Notes under the pieces: model-generated
Database searches by the model: none
The model's input: the letters and a program-made list of their open reading frames with translations, nothing else
Told to the model about the DNA's origin: nothing
Translations under genes and position numbers: made by a program
Shown here: positions 11,653-24,394 of the stretch, piece by piece
Layout: the number at the start of each line of letters is the position of its first letter
Position numbering within the stretch: the stretch's first letter is position 1
From: Xenopus tropicalis
Lineage: Eukaryota; Chordata; Amphibia; Anura; Pipidae
Length of the DNA: 64,000 nucleotides
Direction of reading: 5' to 3'
NCBI RefSeq assembly: GCF_000004195.4
Contig: NC_030678.2
Span: forward strand, 133,205,104 to 133,269,103

Positions 11653-12579
11653 GCTGTGTGATAGACTATGGAGGGGTAGGTGCACCTAATAAAACCTTAG
11701 AAAGATCCCAATTATACAAGCACAGTAAAAGGGCATGAATGAAAAGGAATAATTTAAAAAAACTTAATTTGGCCAAACTGTCCCCCCCAGTGGCTAGCAC
11801 CAGGTGTAGCAGCTATGTTTACTTGCCCTTAAAACTGACTCTGACCCAAAGTCACATGCAGGTGACACACGACTGGCACAGTCAGAGCCCTTTCTCTTTA
11901 AAACTGCACCTGCTGTGCTGACACTCGTATAAAGATGCAGTTAGCAACTTCCTGGAGTTCCAGCTGGGATGTTCTGACCTACAGCACTATTCACAGTATG
12001 GTAGTTAAATACTGCCCTAGAGAGTTAGGATCACCCGCTTTGAGAACAGCTGCTCTGAAACAATTAGAACTGACTTTTTTAACTTGCTGGCCAATATGTT
12101 GTGTGCAACTTCATTGAATGTTATAAACCACCAATTCCATCTTGTTAGATTCCCCTAGTAACAGCTGTAGCGGACATTCAGTGCCAAACAGTTATGACTT
12201 TTAGTGTTGTTTATCTAAAACATTAAACCCCTTCATATAACTGTCATGGGCACTTCCTGTCCATAGTGAAGCCTTTATAAAATGTCATAAAGGAGACAAG
12301 TTGAATGGAAAAGGACAACTGGCAGATGTAATTCCACCAAGAAATATAATTGATGTGTCATTTGGTAGATCTCTCCAGCCTTCTCTGATCTCTTACCAAG
12401 AGAAATAATGTTGCAGCTGTTGAGTTATTGGCAGGAACACTAAAAACCTAGATTTTTGTTCTTTCCACTGTCCCTTTAGGATGTTTGACCTTAAAGTGCA
12501 GATCTGTTCATTACACAAACACTACATCCTACAATAGCAATGGAGAGGAATAGCACAGTTATTTAATTCATGACCTTAC
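11653..12579. other. Unique stretch, nothing recognised
   Basis: No repeat family, RNA gene or supported coding frame was found. Confidence 0.4.
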
Positions 12580-12630
12580 ACTACATGAAGGTTTATCAGG
12601 GCAGATTCAATCAGCATACAGTAGGTGCTA
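12580..12630 (-). CDS. Candidate 51-nt coding exon, unidentified
   Basis: A strong minus-strand acceptor (gtctgggtttttggctgcag) is followed after 51 nt by GTAAGG. One frame is open (STYCMLIESALINLHV), entering and leaving with two bases of a split codon, which the first base of the exon at 6959-7050 completes. The segment is short, so chance is a serious alternative. Confidence 0.25.
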
Positions 12631-13138
12631 CTGCAGCCAAAAACCCAGACAAACCGGGGCTAGGAGACTGCACACACAACATAAAAATAAGCACCTGTAT
12701 TCATTTGCACATCTTGCAATGAATTTAAAAAACAAGGATTCTCCTGGGTGCAGTTCTCTGTAGATAAACAAGGCTACATTTTGTGAAATTCAAAAGTACA
12801 GCCCACACATTTTCTAAATGCCATACACAAAGAAATTATATTTAAAAATGTCTTCTTATAAGAAGGCAAATGTGTTTGGGTTCAGTAAGGGAATACACAC
12901 AATAAGGTCTCCTTTGCATATTAGAGCTTTGCTCTGAGAACCTTGTGGACCAAGCAGGAGACTCTCTAATAGCTGTCGCCCAATTCTAATATCAAAAATA
13001 TTTCCCTGTATCCACAAACTGTTAATATAGTTGCATTAACACTGTTGGCAGTACAAAGGACCCTTCGCTGCTGGGCCGATGAGACAAACTTGCTCTAGAC
13101 TTGGACCATCATATTTGCTATGAAAATATTTTAGTTAT
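12631..13138. other. Unique stretch, nothing recognised
   Basis: No feature recognised. Confidence 0.4.
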
Positions 13139-13185
13139 ATTTATTATTATTATTATTATTATTATTTTTTTTTAGTTTATTATTT
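13139..13185. repeat. (TTA)n microsatellite with T-run
   Basis: About ten TTA triplets followed by a run of T. Confidence 0.85.
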
Positions 13186-13258
13186 TTTAAGGAACCCTTT
13201 AGTAACTGAAAATTATGAGTTGAGGAATTAAACTGAGAAGTGGTGTGGAAAGGCAGAA

Positions 13259-13420
13259 GGAATCCCTATAGGCTATAACTTAAAGCAAAGCCAGGGCAAA
13301 TACTGATCAGATCCCACTGCACTGAGGGAGAAACTGGTCTGTAGTTGGGATCTGCTGAACAACTGCCCTTGCTGTTGTTTTATAAAACCCAGTAGTGAGC
13401 TTTAGCCTATAGGGTATTCC
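13259..13420. mobile_element. Small inverted-repeat element
   Basis: The left arm ggaatccctataggctata is matched by the complementary right arm ttagcctatagggtattcc with few mismatches, around about 110 bp of spacer. This is MITE-like; the target duplication is not clear. Confidence 0.55.
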
Positions 13421-13868
13421 ATGAAAATAATGCTATGTTTCCTACCCAAGATTCCTACTACACACAAATAAGAAGAGGGACTCCTGACACAAAATCTTTT
13501 TTACTGAATAGAAATACAGACACTGTACTACCCTATTCTACTGCTGGACATTTATGGCAAACAATAACAATGTTAGATCCCAGGCACAAAAAGGGTCAAG
13601 CCTGACAGTTCCTCCTTAAATTCTGCACATTAAACCTCAAATAACCTAGGATGGAAATTTCTCAAGTTTTCTTACAAATATATAAACTGAGTTATTTGTT
13701 TTCCTTGGCCACTACAAAAGCTGAACTTGTCCAATCAAATAGATATTTTCCTTTCCCACAGCTGGAAAGATGATTTCCTATTTTAAACAGACCTTTCATA
13801 AAGATACAGAACATAAAAATGGAAATAGCATATTCAAAACAATAAGCACAAAAATTCTGCAGTGAATA

Positions 13869-14227
13869 AAGGTGGCCATAGACGGGCCGATTGTAGCTGC
13901 CGATACTGGTCCCTTGTACCGATTTGGCAGCTTATCGGCCCATGTAGGGGAAACAATGACTGTCCTGCCTGACCAATATCTGGCCTGAAATCGGGCAGGT
14001 TAAAAAATTCAGTCGGATTGGGGACCGGATCGGCTCATTGATGCGGTCTCCGAATCGACTGCGCCTATTCCGGTCATTATCATTCGATCGTTTGGCCCCA
14101 GGGCTAAACGGCCGAGTTAGCCTAAATTCCCCCGATATCGCCCACTTGTAGGTGGGGATATCGGGAGAAGATCCGCTCGCTTGGCGACCTCGCCAGCAAA
14201 GCGGATCTTTACGTATATGGCCACCTT
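13869..14227. mobile_element. GGTGGCCATA-ended hairpin MITE, 359 bp
   Basis: Begins aaggtggccatagacgg and ends tatatggccacctt. The interior is CpG-rich and partly self-complementary, with cgatatcg and ggcgacctcgcc motifs. It is the same family as 58429-58873, 23833-24103 and several diverged copies in the window. It has no coding capacity. Confidence 0.8.
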
Positions 14228-14318
14228 AAGTGTGCAAGTAGGACAAATTATATTTGATGGTGATTAATCTAAGCTTAAAGGGGAACTCTGAAATCTGAAC
14301 CACACAATACAGAAACCC

Positions 14319-14442
14319 TATATCTAGTATAAATAAATTTAAAGCAACTGGACTTGTTTGGTAATCATTGAAGACGTTTCACTACTCATCCGAGCAGCTT
14401 CTTCAGTTGAACTGAACTTTAAATTTATTTATACTAGATATA
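14319..14442 (-). mobile_element. Penelope-like fragment with hammerhead-like motif
   Basis: A 26-bp perfect inverted repeat (tatatctagtataaataaat plus tttaaag, and its complement at 14417-14442) encloses a segment that reads on the minus strand ctgaagaagctgctcggatg, then agtagtgaaacgtcttc. From memory, this gaagaag / gatgag / gaaacgtcttc combination recurs at the ends of Penelope-like retroelements, where it forms a hammerhead-type fold. The surroundings (to about 14840) are otherwise unassigned. Confidence 0.5.
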
Positions 14443-14837
14443 CCATGACCTGGATGAATGAAAATCTTCATAGACATTTTTATATGCTAAAACCCTGCTG
14501 CAAAACAGTTCTTCTCTTTCTGCATCATTTGAAATCCTGTCAGGGGAGGAGGGACTAAATCACTGATGTTACAAATTGTAACAACTTCTCCACAGTTTAC
14601 AGACAGCATGCAGGAGCTACATAACCCACAATGCATTGCACTGTGATGTTCCTTTCCTTATTGACATCACATGTGCAGGGAATTGTGGGATTAGGAGGAT
14701 GCAGGCTGAAGGAGGCTGAGGACAGTGGACTACTGTTATGTTTTTTTGAGTCTCAAAGCAGTCAGCCAGATCAGCAGGGGACAGGGGGCCAGGCTTGGGA
14801 ATTGTTACATTAAAGATCATGAAAAGGCTGCATAGTT

Positions 14838-14966
14838 TTTAATTAGGATTGTTTTGCCTCCAACAAGAATTAATTATATCTTTGCTGGGATGAAGTGTCA
14901 GGTACCGTTTTATTATTACAAATAAAAAGAAAATCATTTTTAAAAATCTGAATTATTTGATTAAAA
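14838..14966 (+). mobile_element. Internal fragment of the TACAGG-ended MITE
   Basis: Matches the middle of 18431-18735: taggattgttttgcctccaa, taattatatcttt, gtaccgttttattattac and aaatcatttttaaaaatctg in the same order. Both ends are missing. Confidence 0.7.
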
Positions 14967-15253
14967 TGGAATATGGTCTTAAAGGAGGTTGGGGACCGCT
15001 GAACTATACCTATGAGACATCTCTTCAAGATTTGAAGTTTGGGTCACTAATAAACCAAATAAACATATTTTAGCAAATAATAATCACACAAAAGGCTGAA
15101 CAGAAATATAGGTCTGTGTGGGAATGTTGTTCTTATTCCCTACGCTGCAGCCTGGCTGAGTTTTAAAGGTCTTGTTAACAGTTGTTATTACTGCTTGTAA
15201 GGGTGGAATTTCTACAAATAATGTTATGCATACCAGCTGTACTATCTCTGTAC

Positions 15254-16284
15254 TTAAAGGGATTCTCTTGTGAGTTTTATGGTGTACTTTTTACTGTTTA
15301 CATACCAAATAAATCACTCTACCATTTAAAATGTTATTCTTGAACCAACAAATGTATTTTTTTAGTTATAATATTGGTGTGTAGGCGCCATCTCAGTGCA
15401 TTGTGCCTGAGTCTAAGCTTTCAGAAGGAGCCAGTGCTACACATTAGAACTGCTTTCAAGTAACCTATTGTTTTTCATACTCCTATGTAACTGGAGGCGT
15501 CCCAAGTGGGACTTACATTTCTTACTATCAAGTGCTATTCTGATATTTACTGGGAGCTGCAATCTTACTCCCTTCCCACTGTTCTGCTAATCGGCTGCTG
15601 GGGGTGGGGGGGTGATATCACTCCAACTTGCAGCTCAGCAGTAAAGTGTGACTGAAATTTATTAGAGCACAGGTCACATGGATGTAGCAATAAACCAAAC
15701 AAAAAAGAAAGGAAAAGTTATATATTCATTGATGTTAAATCCAAGTGGATATTTTTGAAAACTGTGGTGGATAAAGTTAAAGAACAAGTATTGCTACAAT
15801 CACAATACCTAAATAATATATTAGCCCAGGTGTCCAAACCCCAGGCTCCTCACTACACGTGTTCACAAACTCACCGCAGTCGATGTGTGGTCCGGGTGCT
15901 TTAAGCCCCGGAGCCATAGCCCAAGGGAACTAATCCAGTTCCAATCGTATAAAGTTTAAAACGCACACCAGATAACCATGAGATGTAAGAAGCTTACAAC
16001 CTAAACAAGGCACCTTGTTTCTAAGATGCGAATAAAGGTTGTAAGCTTCTAACATCTCATGGTTATCTGGTGTGCGTTTTAAGCTGTATACGATTGGACA
16101 TGGCTGTGGCACCCTGGGAAATGAAGAATATGGCTAGCCCCATGTGAAATTTTAAAATTTAATATAAAAAAAATCTGTGTTTTTGAAAAACAGATTTCAA
16201 TGCAGGATTCTGCTGGAGAAGCTCTATTAACTGATGATTTTTTTAAAAACAACATGTTTTTCCATTATTCCAGTATTCATTTAA
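15254..16284. mobile_element. T2-type MITE split by a later insertion
   Basis: Left end ttaaagggattctcttgtga and right end cagtattcatttaa, with TTAA at both termini. The interior is collinear with the copy at 4408-5163 but lacks that copy's nested element and instead carries its own insertion (15690-16097). Confidence 0.8.
15690..16097. mobile_element. 408-bp insertion ending in a 62-bp-armed hairpin
   Basis: The host MITE sequence acatggctgtggca is present on both sides (15676-15689 with two changes, 16098-16111), so the insert is bounded by a 14-bp target duplication. The right part is an inverted repeat: arms 15941-16002 and 16036-16097 with only a few mismatches around a 33-nt loop. The left 250 bp are unique within the window. 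A duplication this long suggests target-primed retrotransposition rather than cut-and-paste. The family is unknown; Penelope-like or SINE-like elements are possible. Confidence 0.7.
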
Positions 16285-18430
16285 ACTAGCTGTCTCCTTG
16301 AACTTATATAATCACTATATTTTGTACCAAATATATAGCTAAATAAACTTTCCTGAACCAATTTATTTTTTTTAAAGTGTGTAAATGTAAATCAGACCAC
16401 TAGACTACTTTCTGAAAGAGTGGAGATTTTATACATGCAATGTGTACTCATGTCATTATGAAGTCTACCCCCTCAGTTTTTTCTCCTGGGAAAAATACCA
16501 CAAATAGCTAAAACACACTGACCAGGAACTGCATTGCCTGTTTGTATGATTAAAGCCTATAGCTATAGTCCCCTAACCCTGGGCTGAGCAATTTCCCTAT
16601 AGCAGCAGTCAGTAAATAGCAGGAAACATGTACATATATATACAGATGCACCTATGTTCCTTTACCGTAGCATTATGTCCCAGATAACAGAGGGAAAATA
16701 AAAAATTTCCAAAGCTCGCCACCATGTGGTGCATGGTCTATGGTGTTTTGTTGGCAAATCTTTGCACTCTAGCACCATCTTGAGGCAGGATTTAACATTC
16801 AAAAAATGGTGTCTGGACATGGTGAAAAATGTGAAAACTTGTTGGCTGCATCTGTATATATGACTCTTTTCTCTTGCTTTGTATAATGATGCCTCTGGGT
16901 TTGTTAGCAACACAATGATGGACTATGTGAGTGTAGGAAATCTTTACCAACTACATGCATCCAGCAGTGCTTTTACAATAACCACAGATTAGATAGAAAC
17001 TAGAAAGCAAAGGACAGATATAAAGCCATTTTTGAGCATTGGATCATTCTTTACTTTTGGCCATTTCAAGGAGAAGTTTCGATAATGAAAATAATGTCTC
17101 CAGTTGTAATATCACCTTTTAACAGTTTTGGGCAATGGTTATTCTTTTCCCATAGGCATGCAATAAACAGTGTCGCGTGATTTTGGCTGCAGATATTTAG
17201 GCTGTATCTGTATCTGTATAACTTTGAAACAAACCATTAAATAGAAATGTCAGTCCCTTTGTTTTAGCCAGCTTAGAGACATGCATAATATATATTCTTT
17301 AATTAAAAAAGGTGATACAAACCCTTTTATGAAAACATGTTGGATGAACAAATTCAATAAAACCAGCACTAACAAAAACAGACAACATGTTATATCTTTA
17401 CTAAACAAAGTCATGGAGAAGTGCCTAGGTGGCTACACTGTACCTCTAGCTGGTATTGCAATTCCTAATACACAAGTTGCTCAGAAAGCTGAAAGAAAAA
17501 GCATTTAGCACAAATAGGCAAATACAATATCCTGATAGCCCCTGTCAGATTAATGTAATTTATTAAATGGGATTTTAATACAGTAACTATTATTATAATG
17601 GGTAGAAGAGGGAAGCTTTATGGCTGTTAGGACTTGGCAAAAACGTCTCCAGACTAAACCTGGCAAGAGAAAAAAGATTTAAAAATATGCAAAAAACTAT
17701 CAGTCTGTCTGCCATGTTGCGGCGTCTTTAGTCTGGCTGGATATCTCAAGGCATTGGTAAAATGATCTGCAGACACGGAGCCCACAATGCATTTATGCAA
17801 GGCCACTAAAGCACCTATGTTCACCCAATATGGACAGATTAAGCACTGCCCCTCTGGCTCATCCAGGGTGCTGGCTCAAATATTGCTTTTCATTGGTTTG
17901 CTGTATCCCTTGGATGGTGCAGTGGTACATCATTTTGAAACAATATTTTCATCAGCTTTAGTTCCCTTTAAGACTGAACCCTATAGGCAGACTTATGAGC
18001 ACCTTCAGCAAAGGGAAAATGGAAAGCCATCATGAATGTCTCAGTACGCACCACAAAATCTATATTGCTGGAGATATATTTGGATTTTAGAAGAAATCTG
18101 TGGAGGTTTTTATTTCCCTGTCTTTGATACACATGACTATTTGCACTTCAAATATATTTTAAAATTCACTTTGTTGGGATTTTGCACTCAAGTCATTAAC
18201 ATGCATTAGCTGAATCTTGTACTAAAGCTTTAGAAGCAAGTAAATAGCTCTTGAAGTAATGGGCATAATGTACAAGGAATAAAGGCAGATATGCAAACCT
18301 ACAATAAAAACCAAAAGTTCATATAAAAGGAAATTCTTTACTTGTATTTAATAGTAAAGGCTGGTACTGCAGTGCAATAACAGAATACTTTTATATTCTT
18401 TCAAGTAAACCAGTACTGTCATGTTATCAG
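16285..18430. other. Unique AT-rich stretch
   Basis: No repeat family or RNA gene was recognised. A minus-strand segment near 16925-16990 has a good acceptor and donor, but every full-length frame is stopped. Confidence 0.4.
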
Positions 18431-18735
18431 TACAGGTATAGGACCTGTTATCCAGAATGCTCAGGACCTGGGGCTTTCTAGATAAGGGATCTTTCCATAA
18501 TTTGGACCTCCATACCTTAAGTCTACTAAAACAATCATATAAACATAATTTAAACCCAATAGGATTGTTTTGGCTCCAATAAGAATTAATTATATCTTAG
18601 TTGGGATCAAGTACAAGGTACTGTTTTATTATTACAGAGAAAAAGGAAATCATTTTCAAAAATTAGAATTATTTGCTTATAATGGAGCCTATGGGAGATG
18701 GCCTTGGATTCCGGATAAGAGATCCTATACCTGTA
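18431..18735 (+). mobile_element. TACAGG-ended MITE, nearly complete, 305 bp
   Basis: Starts tacaggtataggacctgtta and ends gatcctatacctgta, giving terminal inverted repeats TACAGGTATAGGA. Sub-terminal tatccagaa and ttccggata are also complementary. It is a very common Xenopus repeat in my memory, and further copies lie at 60455-60785, 24615-26240 (interrupted), 10073-10225 and 14838-14966. Confidence 0.85.
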
Positions 18736-20013
18736 CTGAGTGGGGATTCTTTTGTAGTAAAAACAATATTCTTTTAATAGGTCCTCCAGTATCATGTGAC
18801 CATACATATAACGAGAAGAGAATAAAATGTATTTTACATAAGTAGCCATGGTAGCATAGCAGTGTTTGTTTAGCACTTTCTGTTCTCTGGGTGTGACTCT
18901 TTAAATAATGAAGCAGGAGTCAGGTCTCCTCCAGGTCACTGAAATCAGCTGGCTTGTTTTAGGAGTCACGGCCAAGAGCACAGACAGCAATTACACTTAC
19001 ATATTTAAAATAGCTGAAATAGCCTCATTAAGGCATATTTGAAGGCTGCTTACAATTATATTTTCTTTCGCTATGCAAAAAGCAGTTTATCAGTGAAGGA
19101 CCCAATTAAATGGGTTAGTTGTAGGTAGGTGGGCTAAGGAGTTCATTTTAGGCAATGCCACATCATGACATACCAGGCAATATAATAAATGTAATCCCAT
19201 AGATCATAGACTATAATCTTATTAAAATAGAACTAAACTTTGATTATTAGTTTAGTGACTATAAATTCATGTTACATGCAATGCACTTCCTTAAGCTAAC
19301 TTAGGCAAAAAGATGCAAAATTGAGAGTACATCGACACTATTTAAAAAGGTATCTGCATCCATTCTTGCTCAATTTCTAGGGCCAATGTGTATACAGAGA
19401 TGCTAGGACATTGGAATTACCGACAGCCTGATCCTAATAGTAATTCCAAGGTTCCCTTGGTGGCTCATATAAGTCAAGTAATTCAAACGCTAAGGCTGTT
19501 AGTAACATCGCGTGCCAGAAGTAATACATTGCATATACAAATGCAGAGGAAATCCATGTGTCGCTTGTGGTGGTGAATGCAACTTAGCAGGCACCCACAA
19601 CAGCAGTAACATTTTGGTGGGAAAATTCTGCATCAGGGCCAGAGCGAGAGGTAGGCACATGCTAGAGCGATGGAGGGTGGCCTGCCTAGTGTGCTTTTCA
19701 GCTTGGTCAGCACTGTGCATGGTGGGTGAGAAACAACATTTGTACTACATTAATAAATTGAGCCCTTTGGTTGGGCCCCATTATTTTGTATAAATTATGA
19801 CCTTCAGTTTGTGGGCTTTCAGTTGTAAATGCAAAGTTCCAGCACCTGAGACTGGCTCCACTTAGTTACTGAGGGGAGTTGTATTAGGTAAGCAAATAAA
19901 AATAATCCATGGTTGCTGCTCTGCGAGTCTTGTATGGGGGGCCCAAGGAAGGAAATGAAGAAATCAGATGAACCAGTAATTTGAACATTTTCCAGCCAAG
20001 AACATATACTTAC
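18736..20013. other. Mostly unique stretch
   Basis: Positions 19630-19770 contain short motifs (catcagggccagagcgagag) reminiscent of a decayed hAT MITE. Otherwise nothing was recognised. Confidence 0.35.
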
Positions 20014-20112
20014 TGCTAGCATCAGCACTTACAAATATAGTTGTGCTTAAATCACCTTTTCTGAACTTCATTCCTATTGTTCCCACTGTTTGTGTCATAT
20101 CTCTGAGCAGTA
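20014..20112 (-). CDS. Candidate internal coding exon, unidentified
   Basis: A 99-nt minus-strand segment lies between a pyrimidine-containing acceptor (attcatactctgcaatag) and a strong donor (GCA|GTAAGT). One frame is open for 32 codons (for example RDMTQTVGTIGMKF). It enters with two and leaves with one base of split codons. The next candidate exon downstream (12580-12630) does not match this phase, so an additional exon would be needed between them. Confidence 0.28.
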
Positions 20113-22536
20113 CTATTGCAGAGTATGAATAAATAACAATATTCATGGCAAAGCTAGCTAAACTGTGAGACAATTAAAAAGTGTGTAATGGGGAAAGCCT
20201 ACTCTTCTATTCTAATTACTCATGCTGCAAACTAAACCACTTGGCCCAACGAAAAAAATAATTTCACTATTCCCAATAAAAATGCAAATGATCTGAATGA
20301 GCGACTGTTGTACTACTGTTGCTTTCCATGTGCAAATGCATAATTAATAGAAACTTTAACAGTTGGGTTTTGATGCCCACAGCAACACAAATCAGACAGA
20401 AGCATAAGAATCTAAAATGAGCACCATAGTTTCATTGACATCTCTGGATAATCTTCCTTTATTGCGAAAGATATTTCTAAAAGATACGTTAATATAAAAT
20501 ATTGCCTTTAGGGTTTGCCAATTTTCTGGAAGAAAATAGCTTCCTTTTTATATTTTCATCTTTCTGGCCAATTAATAACATTGGCATAGAGTCGACTATT
20601 ACAGTTCTGTGGCTTCCATTTTCAACGATTGGATTTGTCCATAACTTATTGTATTTATGCTTTGATAGGTTCAAATTACTTAAAATGGATCTATCATAAA
20701 AACAGAATATTTAATATAAGCTTCATCTCATGAGGAACTTTCCAAAAAAAATAAATCCAACTCTCAGGAATCTGTCTCTCTTCAGAGTCAGAGTCAGATT
20801 CTTTTTTTGTTACTTGAACTTTATTGTAGAGAAAAAAAAACATAAGAGACGGATTACTGCAGCAGATCGGTATGCAATCAACAAGTTGCATTGCCTTGTT
20901 AGGGGTTCCATAAGTCCATAGGTGAGATAATGGGTGTGTCGGGCGTTGGTGTCCAAGGGCATATTTTCATGGTCATCATAGTCAGATTTTGATGAGCTTA
21001 AAGAAAGCTGCCAAGCAAGTATTGTGTTTGAATGACCATTTACTGCTTCGACTGTAAGTAGAATCCAATGGGGTACTGATTACTCCACAGTACTGCACAG
21101 CAAGATTTTTCATTTTTTTACATTTATATGCAGAGCATAAGTGAATTCAGAGGCAGCTAACAAGAACTATACATGTAATTAGCGGACTCCCATGTTGATT
21201 ACCTTTGTTGAACTACTTCTCACTGTGACTGTGTAAGTAGAAGTCTGGGGGCTCAAAAGGATTTAGACCCTCACAGTGTCTCCATGTGTCTGTTTCTTTT
21301 TTATTGTTGCTGTTGCAGCAGCAGCATAAAAATCAGTTGTACAACACAGACAGGAGACGGGGGGGGGGGGGGGTAAAGGAGTGAGAGAGAGTGCCACACT
21401 CACACTCATATTTATCCAAATACATTGGTGTGTGCTCCCTTTGCCTAGACAATATATTGCTGTCTTTTAAAAACAATCGACTCTGACGAAAAGCTACAGG
21501 CAAATTGCTAAAAGTCAAAAACTGAATCTCAGAAATGGTTCATGATATTATGACCTGTATAAAAGCTTTTGAAGCTTTTATATGGTCATGGAACTCCTGT
21601 GACTTATAATATCCTTATATTTTGCAAAAGGAGGTACATTATATACTATATGTTACATTATTTATAAAGTTTCTTATTTCCAAGAGATAAAGCTTATATT
21701 ACATTTTTAGTTTCAAGACAGTTCCCCTTTAACATAGTTTCTGGTTACAAAGCAGCCATAAATCAGAGATAAACTTCAGAAGTTCAGTTTTGTTGTGAGT
21801 GAGGGGCTAATTTATTATAGGCGGAACTGGGGAAGGATTCCCAGCACAATCTGTTTTTATCAAAGTCTTTCTGACTGTCAGATTAGTGCTAACCAAATGG
21901 CACATTTATCATTAAGCTGATCGAAGCTGCCAATTCATCCAAATGTATTCAACTGCTCTGAGCAGACATACGCATTAATTTCCTAAGGGTATCATACACA
22001 GCACACACAGAGTTTACTAACACCTATCCAAATCATTAATCCCTAATGCAAACTGCATACATGGATTAACAATCAGTCCTATATTCTTCAGTTTGTTCAA
22101 GTGTGGAAAATGAATAGTTAAATCTTAAACTATTGTTAACTCTTTTACAAGTGGTATGTGTCAGTACCAATTGTAAAAAGTTAATGCTAGATAATAAATC
22201 AGCCCCACAGTCATATAAAATTGAAGCATCTTTGCACCAGAGAATAATCCTGCTGGATCAATTCACGTTGCATATGTTTTGCTTTTATGAATATGTATAT
22301 TTCTTTTACCAAAGCAACTACTGAACTTTGAAACATAAGATTATGCATATTTTATAACACCAATTGATACAAATGAAAAATATATTTCCTGACTGATACA
22401 ACCTAGAAAAGCATTGGTCTCTGTTATTCACATGGATGAGCTGGGAAACCAATTCAGTAAATAAAAGGGAAGTTACCAACATAAAGATATTGTTCTAAAC
22501 AGCCACAGCTAGGTATACAGAAGCACAGAATAGTTA
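20113..22536. other. Unique stretch with a G homopolymer
   Basis: A run of 15 G occupies 21359-21373 and a small palindrome (tataaaagctt / aagcttttata) lies at 21557-21581. No gene or element was recognised. Confidence 0.4.
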
Positions 22537-22724
22537 GGGTGAAGACAGTCGGGCCGATTAGTCGCCGCGATTTTTAAATATCAGATTGTGGCTATTAATT
22601 GCCACGGAGAGAACAATAGCAGTTTCTCCCACACCACATATTTCTTTTGTGGCCCTTCTACTTTTCCATATGGAACTCAGTGCTGCTGCAATTAGTCGCC
22701 ACAATCTGATTTTTGTCTTCACCC
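22537..22724. mobile_element. 188-bp Harbinger-like MITE
   Basis: Perfect termini gggtgaagaca / tgtcttcaccc with TTA duplicated on both sides (22534-22536 and 22725-22727). Internal attagtcgcc motifs are arranged as inverted repeats. It shares outer termini with the nested element at 4594-4779. Confidence 0.85.
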
Positions 22725-23344
22725 TTATGGATTTATGTGGAAAGGTAGTATTATTAGTATTAATATATTGCATTCTCTATATCCTCGACCTTCAATTTAT
22801 GCATGAAAATACAATGTTCCCAAATTCATTTCAATCAAAACATTATTTTTTTCCACTTGAATAAAAATATTTTACATGTACTAATGTAAAATTGCACACC
22901 CGTCACTATAATTACTCTGCAAGCATGACATATTTCTTTTTGCACTTAACAACACCTTAAGTAACATGAATTAGCGATTTCACTTAGTATTGGGAAAGCT
23001 GGAGGAATGAATGAATTCTGATTAATGCTTTGCTTAGGAACACCACATGCTCTCTGCCTCATACTGTACCTTTGTGCCAGGGCTGCATATGCTTCTCCCT
23101 GACGAATGCTACTCTTCCTATTATGGGTTTAACACTGTAGGTTTTATTTATAGGGATAATGAATGCTAATCATGTCACTCAGTTCTTTATGCTGCACAAT
23201 TAATTGGGGTTAAGAGCTAATTGCTAAGTGACACTTTTCAACCAAGTACACTAGGGCAGGGTTTGGGTAAGTGAAAGAGAGCATCTACCTTGGGTCCCCT
23301 TCATAAAGTATGGTAATGCATTAAGGCATTAGGTTACTACTGCA

Positions 23345-23600
23345 CATTAGATTCCAGCCAGGGCATAGTCTGGAAGTCATTTCTGTGTTCTCCCCATGGC
23401 TCTGAAGGCTTCTTCCCACACTCCAAAAACTGAAGGAAGGTTCAATGGCTCTAAATACAGTAGACCATAGTGTGTTTCTGTACGTGACATTGACTTTAGA
23501 CTGTAAGCTTGACTGAACAGGGACTGAATTATGAATACTCCAAAATATGTCAGCTCTGTATAAAGGACAGTACAGTATATGTTTATATAAAGTATAAACA
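23345..23600 (+). mobile_element. SINE-like fragment (tRNA-head / L2-like-tail family)
   Basis: Contains, in order, motifs of a common frog repeat: ccagccagggca, tgtgttctcccc, cttcccacactccaaaaac, and gactgtaagctt close to a ctgtataaagg tail. Head and tail pieces of the same family appear at 46868-46990 and 51355-51503. Family assignment is from memory. Confidence 0.5.
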
Positions 23601-23832
23601 GATTAAAAACTAAAGGTTCCCTTGACATTGAAAGGAGGTAAAAATTTACAGAAAGCATGGGATGTACAACCTGCAGCCTCCTAGCTGCATTGAGCTATCG
23701 GTGAGATCATGGCTGATTTGACAGAACATGACCGTCCCCACCTCTCAGCCCTATTACTGCCCTCTAGCAGCAGACCCAGCAGGATTGGGGTGAATTGCTG
23801 GTGTAGAGAGTGCTGTGGTGTTTTTCTACGTA

Positions 23833-24103
23833 AAGGTGGTCATACACAGGAACATGGCGCTTTATAAATAAATGTTAATGTTAATGTAATGTAAACCAAA
23901 CGAGCGGATCTTCTCCTGATTTCGGGTTAATTTGATCGCTTGGCCCTAGGGCTGGCATAAATCTGACGGCAAATCAAACATGCCAGATCGAGTTCTGGAT
24001 GATTTTAGGCCCGTCGGGGGTGCCCATACACAGGCAGATAAGCTGCTGAATCAGTCTAAAGACAGATATTGGCAGCTGAAATCTCCCTGTGTATGGGCAC
24101 CTC
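23833..24103. mobile_element. GGTGGCCATA-family MITE, rearranged copy
   Basis: Left end taaaggtggtcatacacagg, right end gtgtatgggcacct. Shortly after the left end (23856-23893) it holds ggcgctttataaataaatgt and a TTAATG repeat, which resembles the 3' tail of the SINE-like family and may be a small insertion. Confidence 0.6.
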
Positions 24104-24394
24104 TCATGTACCTCCTGTTTTTATTTAAATACATTCATTGCTGGCAAAATTCTTATAGCTAAAGTAATCAAAGACATAATAGCCTTGATAAGAGTTAAAC
24201 TGAATTAGCCATTCATGCATATCACATTATAATTACATATGTTCTTAAAACACATTTCTTTTCTCTACTAGGTAAAAGAGATGCTAAAAACTGGTGCAAG
24301 GCACTTAAGTACTGATTTTAATAAAGACTTTTATCCATTACAAAAAAAAAACACATTACAAAAACCTATTAGTAATATTGGCAGCAGTTTATAT

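Noticed and set aside
16925..16990. Exon-like minus-strand segment with a good acceptor (ctgtcctttgctttctag)
   Set aside because: All three frames contain a stop before the donor.
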